A stretch of 64,000 bases of DNA from Hyalangium versicolor (GTDB lineage Bacteria; Myxococcota; Myxococcia; Myxococcales; Myxococcaceae). Shown one piece after another: positions 58,555-64,000 of the stretch. The notes below the pieces were generated by a model that was not told the origin of the DNA, searched no databases, and saw nothing but the letters and a program-made list of their open reading frames with translations. Numbering within the stretch: the stretch's first letter is position 1; each line of letters opens with the position of its first letter. The DNA lies in contig NZ_JAHXBF010000011.1 of assembly GCF_020103695.1 (NCBI RefSeq), positions 248,001-312,000 on the forward strand, read 5' to 3'. The position numbers were made by a program, and so were the translations under genes.

Positions 58555-59424
58555 TCAGAACTCGACACGGGTGTCCAGCCCACCAACGATGCCAGGGAGG
58601 GCATCGCTCACGTCCACGGTGTAGCGGTAGACCTTGCGCGCATTCTCGTTGCGGCTCGCCGGATCCTGGAAGCGGAGCTTGACGTCCCAGCACTCGCAGC
58701 CTGGGGGCGCGCGCGTGCTGCCCTCCACGACGATCGAGTCCATCACCAGCCGCTCCTGGAAGGCGCCCTCGAACACCTCCCCGGCCTGGAAGGCGTGGGT
58801 GACCGCGAAGTTCAGGGCCCTGTCTCTCGCCGACACACCCAGGTTCCACGCCTTCTGGGCCAGTTGCTCCACGAAACGCTGCAGGTACGCCTGCCGCTCC
58901 TCGTACCGCTCGCGCTCGTCCGAAGCCTCCTCCGGCGGAAGCTCCCCCAGGCACCGTTGGGTGAAACGGGCGATGTTCCAGCAGCCCGTACCCCTCATGA
59001 CGGGGATCAGTTGGGGCACAGCGTTGCCGGTCATCAGGCAGGTAGAGCCCGCGAAGCAACCGGCCACGCAAATGCGCTCGACGCCTTCCTTCTCCTGCTC
59101 CACCAGCAGGTGGATCAGTTGCTGGACGGAGGCGGTGGCCGATGACTCCTCGGGAGCCAGTGCGTAGATAGGTGTGCCGTCCAGGGTCAGGGTCCACGTG
59201 AGGCCCTGAGCGTCCTCGGGGTGCTCCCGCAGGTATTCGGCCAGATCCAGCGGTGCGAAGGCTTGCGTCTCCGGTCCCCCCAGGCGCTGCAGGAAGAAGT
59301 CCCGCCGCGCCTCGGAGTCAAAGTCGTAGCCCAGTCTGCCGAGAGCGAAGATGGCCGACGAAGCATCTGCCCGGGTCGTCCGGACTTCGGCCTGAGGGTG
59401 GATGCTCGAGCTCGGAGTCAACAT
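58555..59424 (-). CDS. Stand-alone PatG C-terminal-like domain protein
   Basis: A 289-aa protein matching the C-terminal domain of cyanobactin maturation protease PatG: SSAIFALGRLGYDFDSEARR near the start, APLDLAEYLREHPEDAQGLTW, TLDGTPIYALAPEES, RDRALNFAVTHAFQAGEVF, and the final VYRYTVDVSDALPGIVGGL. In PatG this domain sits after the macrocyclising subtilase, which is missing here, as are PatA, PatD and a recognisable precursor. A Cys-rich stretch (ICVAGCFAGSTC) could bind metal. The ATG at 59424 has GAGG 9 nt upstream. It is the upstream partner of the VTC-domain gene. Confidence 0.75.
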   Translation of the reverse strand: MLTPSSSIHPQAEVRTTRADASSAIFALGRLGYDFDSEARRDFFLQRLGGPETQAFAPLDLAEYLREHPEDAQGLTWTLTLDGTPIYALAPEESSATASVQQLIHLLVEQEKEGVERICVAGCFAGSTCLMTGNAVPQLIPVMRGTGCWNIARFTQRCLGELPPEEASDERERYEERQAYLQRFVEQLAQKAWNLGVSARDRALNFAVTHAFQAGEVFEGAFQERLVMDSIVVEGSTRAPPGCECWDVKLRFQDPASRNENARKVYRYTVDVSDALPGIVGGLDTRVEF

Positions 59425-59451
59425 GCTTCAGTCCTCATGGATCGGCACGGA

Positions 59452-59709
59452 TCAAAGCCCCAGGGGCTGCGCCGCGCACCGCCGAGCAAAGCCCGCACCA
59501 TCCTTGTCTAAGAGGAATATAGCGCAATTCAGGCCTGCCCTGCCTCTCCTGGAAACGCCGGACGTTCTCCGGTGCTCACGCGGCAGGCCGCGCGCGTTGC
59601 CGAGCGAACACATGTGCGCACAGGGCTCCTTCAGTCCTACCCGGCTCCGGAAGCTCTCGAAGTCCCGGTAGCGGAAGTCCGGACACGACTCCAAGCTCGC
59701 GTCCAGCAC
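59452..59709 (-). CDS. Possible small Cys-containing gene or relic upstream of PatG-C-like gene
   Basis: In the otherwise empty 454 bp between the PatG-C-like gene and the beta-propeller gene, a minus-strand frame ends 27 bp before the PatG-C start. Its first 50 codons use about 85 percent G/C at third positions and read CPDFRYRDFESFRSRVGLKE and then PCAHMCSLGNA; the open frame continues upstream past the GTG at 59709 to about 59790 with similar codon use. The last 30 codons look less coding. It may be a truncated gene, a small protein of the PatG-C operon, or chance. No ribosome-binding site is clear. Confidence 0.3.
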   Translation of the reverse strand: MLDASLESCPDFRYRDFESFRSRVGLKEPCAHMCSLGNARGLPREHRRTSGVSRRGRAGLNCAIFLLDKDGAGFARRCAAQPLGL

Positions 59710-59878
59710 TCCATCGAAGGCTTCCGAGCCCTGCCGGGCTTCCCCCGTCCGCTCGAGCAGGCGGAGGTGACCAAGCGGGCAGGCTGCTCGCCTGGCTACT
59801 ATACGACGAGGCAGCCAGAGGCGGCATGAGCGCGGTCCGCAGCGCCTCCTTCAATGGCGGCACGCCCCCGGAGCCCGC

Positions 59879-61519
59879 ATGTATCGAGTCCCCTACAAGA
59901 TCCTGATCGCCTGGATATGGATGGTGGGTTTCCAGGCTCTGGCCCACCCTCCACTCCGCTACCGCCGGGAGGTGGTGGTGGCTGGCTCCCCCTTCCAAGG
60001 CGTCCATGGGTTGGCCCTCTATGGCGAGCGGCACCTGCTGGCCAGCAATCTGCTCGGCCAATCGGTCCACCTCGTGGACTTACGCACGGGCGCGGTCTCC
60101 ACCCTGGTAGGGCCTCCACTGGGCGGCGCGGATGATGTGACGTTGGGGCCCGATGGCTCCATCTACTGGACCGGCTACTTCTCCGGCCGGCTGATGCGGC
60201 GCACTCCCGATGGAAGGACGCGCATCATCGCCACCGATCTCCCAGGCCTCAACTCGCTGGCGTTCCGGCGGGACGGCAGGCTCTATGTCACCCAGCTCGG
60301 CCCGGCGGACGTGCTGTGGGAAGTGGATCCGCGCGGGTACCTGCCGCCTCGGCAGATCCTCTCCGGGCTCGGGTTCCTCAACGGCTTCGAGTTCGGCAGG
60401 GACGACCGGTTGTACGGCCCGCTCCTGCTCAAGGGGCAGATTGCCCGTATCAACGTGGATACGGGCTCCATCGAAGTCGTGGCCGAGGGATTCACGACGC
60501 CGGTCGCCGTCAACTTCGACTCGCGCCATGAGCACCTCTATGTGCTCGACTCGGCGCGTGGCGAGCTGATCCGCGTCCGCTTGCCCTCAGGAAGCAAGGA
60601 GCTTGTCGCGAGATTGCCCACCGGGCTCGACAACCTGGCGGTCGGCCCCGATGACCAGGTGTACGTGTCCAACATGGTGGACAACGACATCCGCGTGGTC
60701 AATCCCGCCACGGGTTCCTCCCAGCGCATCGTCGAGTCACGCTTGAGCGTGCCCTCGGGCATCGCTGTCGCGCCTGATGATCCGGACGAGCGCGTGTACG
60801 TGGCGGACGTGTACGCCCTTCGCCAGGTGGGGGGGCTCAATGGGAAGATCCACCAGACGACCCGTGCCCTCTCCACCCCGATGACCTTCCCGATGCACGT
60901 GAGCCTGAGCGCGGAGCACGTCGTGCTGAGCAGTGCTTACCGAGGGAACCTGCAGGTCCTGGATCGGACGTCCGGAGCAATCCTGCGGACGATTCCCAAC
61001 ACGAATGGTGTCCAGGGCGTTCTCGAACTCGGGGATGGCACGCTGCTCGTGGCCGAGGCCACCACGGGCCGGCTCGTGCTCGTGGGTGCCTCGGATTCCG
61101 CGGGGACTACGGTGCTGACCGCGGGACTGGAGGGACCGGTGGGACTCGCGGCTGACACGGAGGCGCGCGAGCCGGGGGTGTACGTCACCGAGGTGCGCTC
61201 GGGGCGGGTGACGCGGGTGCGCCTGTCGGATGGCGCACGGCGCACGGTGGCCAGGGGGTTGCTGGCACCCGAAGGAATTGCGCTGCATCCCGACGGTGGG
61301 CTCATCGTCGCCGAGGTGGGCCGCAAGCGGCTGGTGCGGATTGATCCGGCCACGGGGCAATCCACCGTGCTCGCGAGCGGCTTGCGCATCGGTCTACCCG
61401 AGAGCGCGAGCCTGCCACCGGGCTACCTCCCCACGGGGGTGGCCATCGGTGCGTCGGGGAGCATCTATCTGTCGTCCGATATCGAGAGCGCACTCTATCG
61501 GTTCGTGCCGGTTCCCTGA
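59879..61519 (+). CDS. Secreted NHL/SMP-30-like beta-propeller protein
   Basis: A 546-aa exported protein. The ATG at 59879 has GGAG 5 nt upstream. Residues 1-22 form a signal peptide (ILIAWIWMVGFQALA). The rest repeats a blade pattern: ADDVTLGPDGSIYWTGYFSG, NSLAFRRDGRLYVTQLGP, NLAVGPDDQVYVSNMVDN, PSGIAVAPDDPDERVYVADV, GIALHPDGGLIVAEVGR, giving six to eight blades. Such propellers can be gluconolactonase-like hydrolases or binding scaffolds; the metal-binding residues of SMP-30 are not clearly traceable. It is convergent with the ABC exporter. Confidence 0.88.
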   Translation: MYRVPYKILIAWIWMVGFQALAHPPLRYRREVVVAGSPFQGVHGLALYGERHLLASNLLGQSVHLVDLRTGAVSTLVGPPLGGADDVTLGPDGSIYWTGYFSGRLMRRTPDGRTRIIATDLPGLNSLAFRRDGRLYVTQLGPADVLWEVDPRGYLPPRQILSGLGFLNGFEFGRDDRLYGPLLLKGQIARINVDTGSIEVVAEGFTTPVAVNFDSRHEHLYVLDSARGELIRVRLPSGSKELVARLPTGLDNLAVGPDDQVYVSNMVDNDIRVVNPATGSSQRIVESRLSVPSGIAVAPDDPDERVYVADVYALRQVGGLNGKIHQTTRALSTPMTFPMHVSLSAEHVVLSSAYRGNLQVLDRTSGAILRTIPNTNGVQGVLELGDGTLLVAEATTGRLVLVGASDSAGTTVLTAGLEGPVGLAADTEAREPGVYVTEVRSGRVTRVRLSDGARRTVARGLLAPEGIALHPDGGLIVAEVGRKRLVRIDPATGQSTVLASGLRIGLPESASLPPGYLPTGVAIGASGSIYLSSDIESALYRFVPVP

Positions 61520-61530
61520 GGTTCGCGCGC

Positions 61531-62316
61531 TCAGCCCTTCTCTTTCCGGGTCGCGAAGAGCCAGTAGCCAACGAGCGTGAACAGGATGAAGTACCCGATG
61601 GCCATCACGTGAATGTCGACGGCGGGAGAGGCGACCTTGTTGCCGTGGCCCTCCCGCAGGTACTCGATCATCGTGTAGGAGTACGGGATCAGGAAGTTCC
61701 ACCGCCAGGCCAACGCGGCCAACGTGCCTACCCAGAGCAGGAATCCGCAGCCGACCGGGATGAGGAAGTTCCTGAACCGCAAACTGACCGCGTACTGCAG
61801 TGCCACGATGGGCAGGCAGTCCACGAAGAACCTCAGGTCCTCCCCGAGGAAACGCGCGTGAGGAAGGGAACCCGCTGGATACGGCACGCCCGGCACGAGC
61901 AGATACGGGATCACTCCTGACAGATAGATCCCAACATTGAACAGCAGGAAGAATCCGCCGAGCATCAGGAGGATGATGGCCAGCTTGGAGAAGTAGATCG
62001 TCGCGGTGCTCAGCGGCAACACATGCACCAACTTCCAGGCGTTGTTCTTGTACTCGATCTGCGTGATCAACGTCGTCGCCAGGATCCCCCCCATTGGCAG
62101 GAAGAAGATCGCCGCTGACTCCCACGAGTTCCTCCAGAGCAATGGCCAAAACCCGTCCGTGGCGTAGAGCCCCGGCAGCCCTTCGCGATGGAACAACCTG
62201 ACCACGATGATGACCGCCGGCGTGAAGAACGCCCCCACGATCACCATCCACGAGGCAAGGCTCTTGCGCTGCTTGAGCCACTCACTCTGAAGACTGTGGA
62301 AGAAGACCGTGTTCAT
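61531..62316 (-). CDS. ABC-2 exporter permease (BcrB/LanE-like)
   Basis: A 261-aa integral membrane protein with about six helices (WMVIVGAFFTPAVIIVVRLF, AAIFFLPMGGILATTLIT, LAIILLMLGGFFLLFNVGIY, LIPVGCGFLLWVGTLAALAW, AIGYFILFTLVGYWLF). The pattern MNTVFFHSLQSEWLKQRKSL at the start is typical of bacitracin/lantibiotic-immunity permeases. It overlaps the ATPase gene by 4 bp (ATGA). Together they form an ABC-2 exporter, with the substrate unknown; self-protection or resistance is the usual role of this subfamily. Confidence 0.92.
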   Translation of the reverse strand: MNTVFFHSLQSEWLKQRKSLASWMVIVGAFFTPAVIIVVRLFHREGLPGLYATDGFWPLLWRNSWESAAIFFLPMGGILATTLITQIEYKNNAWKLVHVLPLSTATIYFSKLAIILLMLGGFFLLFNVGIYLSGVIPYLLVPGVPYPAGSLPHARFLGEDLRFFVDCLPIVALQYAVSLRFRNFLIPVGCGFLLWVGTLAALAWRWNFLIPYSYTMIEYLREGHGNKVASPAVDIHVMAIGYFILFTLVGYWLFATRKEKG

Positions 62317-63221
62317 GCGCGAGCCTCGATCAAATCCATGAAGATGGCCTCCAGATCGGTCCTGGCCACGTGGAGCTCGTACACGTCGAGACCGTGGCTC
62401 AGGAGGCAGCGGTTCACCGCGGCGATCTCTCCATCCGAGGCGTGCGGCATGAGGACCCTCCCCTCTTCGGCGCTGGCAGACAGTCCCTGATCCGTGAGGA
62501 TCCGGAGGGCCTTGGCGTCATCGCTTGTGCGCAGAGTGACGGCCAGCCCCCGAGGCCGCTGCCGCCGGAGTTCGCTCATCGAGCCCTGGAACCTCATCGT
62601 CCCGCGGCTGATGATCCCGACATCCGTCACCAGCCGCTCGATCTCCGCGAGGAGATGGCTCGAGATCACGATCGTGATGCCGTGCTCCCGGTTCAGTTGC
62701 TTGAGGAGTTCCCGCATCTCGATGATCCCATTCGGATCCAGACCATTGGTGGGCTCATCCAGGATCAGCAGATCGGGGCTGTGCAGCAGTGCGATAGCGA
62801 TGCCCAGCCTCTGCTTCATGCCCAGCGAGAACTGCCGGGTGCTCTTGCCGCCCGTGTCAGCCAGACCGACGAGCGTCAAGACCTCCTGGATGCGCCGCCG
62901 CGGGCACTGGTGGATCCTCCGCAACACCTCGAGGTTCTCGACGGCCGTGAGGTGGTCATAGAGCGAGGGGCTCTCGATGAGCGAGCCGATCCCGCGCAGG
63001 ATCTCGAGACGATCCTGATCGAGGCTTCGTCCGAAGACCGAGATGGAGCCCTGCTGCTTCCTCAGCAGGCCCAGCATCAGACGCAGCGTCGTGGTCTTGC
63101 CGGCGCCGTTCGGGCCCAGGAACCCGTAGATGCTCCCCCGAGGCACCTCGAGATCGATGCCTCCCAGGACGGTCTCCCCGCCGTAGCGATGGACCAGTTC
63201 TCGGACTTGGACGCAGTGCAT
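62313..63221 (-). CDS. ABC-2 exporter ATP-binding protein (BcrA/LanF-like)
   Basis: A 302-aa ATPase. Walker A is GPNGAGKTTT, the signature is FSLGMKQRLGIAIALLHSP, Walker B is LLILDEPTNGLDPNG, and the switch His is in ISSHLLAEIERL. About 90 C-terminal residues (LAVTLRTSDDAKALRILTDQ) form the accessory domain usual in BcrA-type ATPases. Its start lies just downstream of an AT-rich palindromic region shared with the divergent DUF2975/HTH operon, which may co-regulate it. Confidence 0.95.
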   Translation of the reverse strand: MHCVQVRELVHRYGGETVLGGIDLEVPRGSIYGFLGPNGAGKTTTLRLMLGLLRKQQGSISVFGRSLDQDRLEILRGIGSLIESPSLYDHLTAVENLEVLRRIHQCPRRRIQEVLTLVGLADTGGKSTRQFSLGMKQRLGIAIALLHSPDLLILDEPTNGLDPNGIIEMRELLKQLNREHGITIVISSHLLAEIERLVTDVGIISRGTMRFQGSMSELRRQRPRGLAVTLRTSDDAKALRILTDQGLSASAEEGRVLMPHASDGEIAAVNRCLLSHGLDVYELHVARTDLEAIFMDLIEARA

Positions 63222-63244
63222 GAAATGAAGCTCCGGGCCGAAGA

Positions 63245-63296
63245 AATTTAATTCTTAGTTAAATTAAGGGGCGGATTCTTTAAGTCAAGCCTAAAG
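63245..63296. promoter_or_regulatory. AT-rich palindromes in the divergent exporter / DUF2975 promoter
   Basis: The arms aatttaa (63245-63251) and ttaaatt (63259-63265) flank ttcttag. A second pair, cttta (63278-63282) and taaag (63292-63296), is nearby. This is the most AT-rich stretch in the region. The divergent layout and the HTH regulator encoded at 63811 make these likely operators for autoregulation. Confidence 0.55.
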
Positions 63297-63307
63297 TCCA
63301 CTCCGCC

Positions 63308-63811
63308 ATGAGTGCGAAAACGACGAGCGCCCGGATCCAGGCGCGCAGCACCCTCCTCCGCCGCCTGATGACGTTGCTGGTGGCCTTGCTGTCGGCGTTG
63401 CTGGTCTTCGAGCGGTTCTCTGCCGTAACGATCGCACTCGTCCGCGAGGGGGGAGGAGAAGCGGCGCGCCGGCTGGCCCTGCAGTGCGTGGCGGCCTGTC
63501 CCGAGGTGTTCTATCTGCTGGCACTATGGTGGGTCCGGCAGGCCTTGGCCGCGTTCGCGCGAGGCGAGCTCTACACCCCGACCATCACCCAGGCCCTGCA
63601 TCGCGTCGGAGTCATGCTGGCGGCCGGTGCGTTGATCGGCGTGTTCATCATCCCGAGTGTGATGCGCGCGCTCGGGTCCGGGCCGGGCTATGTGATCGCC
63701 TACGACGTAGGAGGGCTCGCTCTGGGCGCGGTCGGCCTTGCGCTGACGCTCCTCGCGAACGTCTTGACGCATGCCTTGGCCCTGCAGAATGAACTCGACG
63801 AGATCTTCTGA
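63308..63811 (+). CDS. DUF2975 membrane protein
   Basis: A 167-aa membrane protein with four hydrophobic segments (LMTLLVALLSALLVF, ACPEVFYLLALWWV, VGVMLAAGALIGVFIIPSVM, LALGAVGLALTLLANVLTHA), matching the DUF2975 family. These are nearly always followed by a small Cro/CI-type regulator, as here (TGATG overlap). The pair may sense membrane state; the role is unknown. The start at 63308 is ATG with a moderate upstream signal. Confidence 0.87.
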   Translation: MSAKTTSARIQARSTLLRRLMTLLVALLSALLVFERFSAVTIALVREGGGEAARRLALQCVAACPEVFYLLALWWVRQALAAFARGELYTPTITQALHRVGVMLAAGALIGVFIIPSVMRALGSGPGYVIAYDVGGLALGAVGLALTLLANVLTHALALQNELDEIF

Positions 63812-64000
63812 TGCCCATCCGAATCACGCTGGACGACGTGCTCTCCAGAAAAGGCATGAAGGCGAAGCAGCTCGCCGAGCTGATCGGGGTGAGCCAGACG
63901 CACCTGTCCTTGTTCCGCTCGGGCAAGGTCCGCGGGGTCCGGTTCTCGACCCTGTCCAAGCTCTGCGCTGCACTCGAATGCGAGCCGGGCGATCTGATCC
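63811..64000 (+). CDS. Cro/CI-family helix-turn-helix regulator (partial)
   Basis: The first 63 codons are present before the window ends. The helix-turn-helix is clear: MKAKQLAELIGVSQTHLSLF then FSTLSKLCAALECEPGDLI, in the style of the small YozG-like regulators that follow DUF2975 genes. The ATG overlaps the upstream stop by one base. The full protein is probably only 70-80 aa long. It likely represses its own operon through the AT-rich palindromes at 63245. Confidence 0.88.
   Translation, partial: MPIRITLDDVLSRKGMKAKQLAELIGVSQTHLSLFRSGKVRGVRFSTLSKLCAALECEPGDLI

Noticed and set aside
57088..59465. Shared 16-bp string ggatcaaagccccagg at 57088 and 59450
   Set aside because: A match of this length has a fair chance of arising once in 64 kb, it is not palindromic, and one copy lies inside the end of a coding gene.
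1..64000. tRNA, rRNA, CRISPR, IS elements, prophage or attachment sites
   Set aside because: I read for cloverleaf-type tails, regular spaced repeats, transposase motifs and terminal inverted repeats and found none that hold up.

Overview
The window is high-GC DNA from what looks like a myxobacterium (Myxococcota, probably the Archangium/Cystobacter/Stigmatella group; the genus is inference). The signs are a MYXO-CTERM tail on a secreted subtilase (25.8 kb), many lipoproteins and secreted hydrolases, an HRD/DFG Ser/Thr kinase, an ECF sigma factor with a TPR-like tail, an octaheme cytochrome c, and strong G/C bias at third codon positions. I see no tRNA, rRNA, CRISPR array, intact insertion sequence or prophage.

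0-10.4 kb: the start of a lipoprotein gene, an ORFan Pro/Gln-rich protein, a Ser/Thr kinase divergent from a chemoreceptor, a two-gene acyl-CoA dehydrogenase operon, and a secreted lipase-like hydrolase with a secreted partner. 10.5-17.3 kb: a co-directional run encoding a three-subunit molybdenum hydroxylase (2Fe-2S, Mo and FAD subunits), a small Cys-containing protein, and a polar amino-acid ABC importer whose binding protein is fused to its permease. 17.3-19.6 kb: an octaheme cytochrome c translationally coupled to a small membrane protein.

19.9-31.7 kb: a 1987-residue subtilase with both a lipobox and a MYXO-CTERM tail, a small secreted protein, a gamma-glutamyltransferase, an orphan PIN protein and a CBM9/beta-barrel protein. 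31.7-43.6 kb: NDH-2, two metallo-beta-lactamase-fold hydrolases, an ArsR-type regulator, a P450/monooxygenase pair, a sigma factor, a membrane spermidine-synthase-like protein, and a divergent LysR/aldo-keto reductase pair. Two nearly identical palindromes 6 kb apart, at 28954 and 35151, suggest a shared operator.

43.6-47.5 kb: a methionine operon metY-metX-hom (minus strand) with a leader that folds like a SAM-I/SAM-IV-clan riboswitch. 47.6-55.5 kb: an export-rich block with a chitinase carrying a 600-bp internal duplication, then a three-gene lipoprotein operon that includes an exported dikinase-like protein, and a divergent fourth lipoprotein.

55.6-64 kb: a DHCR24-like FAD oxidoreductase, an NTF2-like protein, a VTC-domain protein next to a stand-alone PatG-C-like protein, a secreted beta-propeller, an ABC-2 exporter, and a DUF2975/HTH pair running off the right edge. 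The best candidates for undescribed biology are the PatG-C/VTC pair, the lipoprotein operon with the dikinase-like protein, and the shared palindrome regulon.
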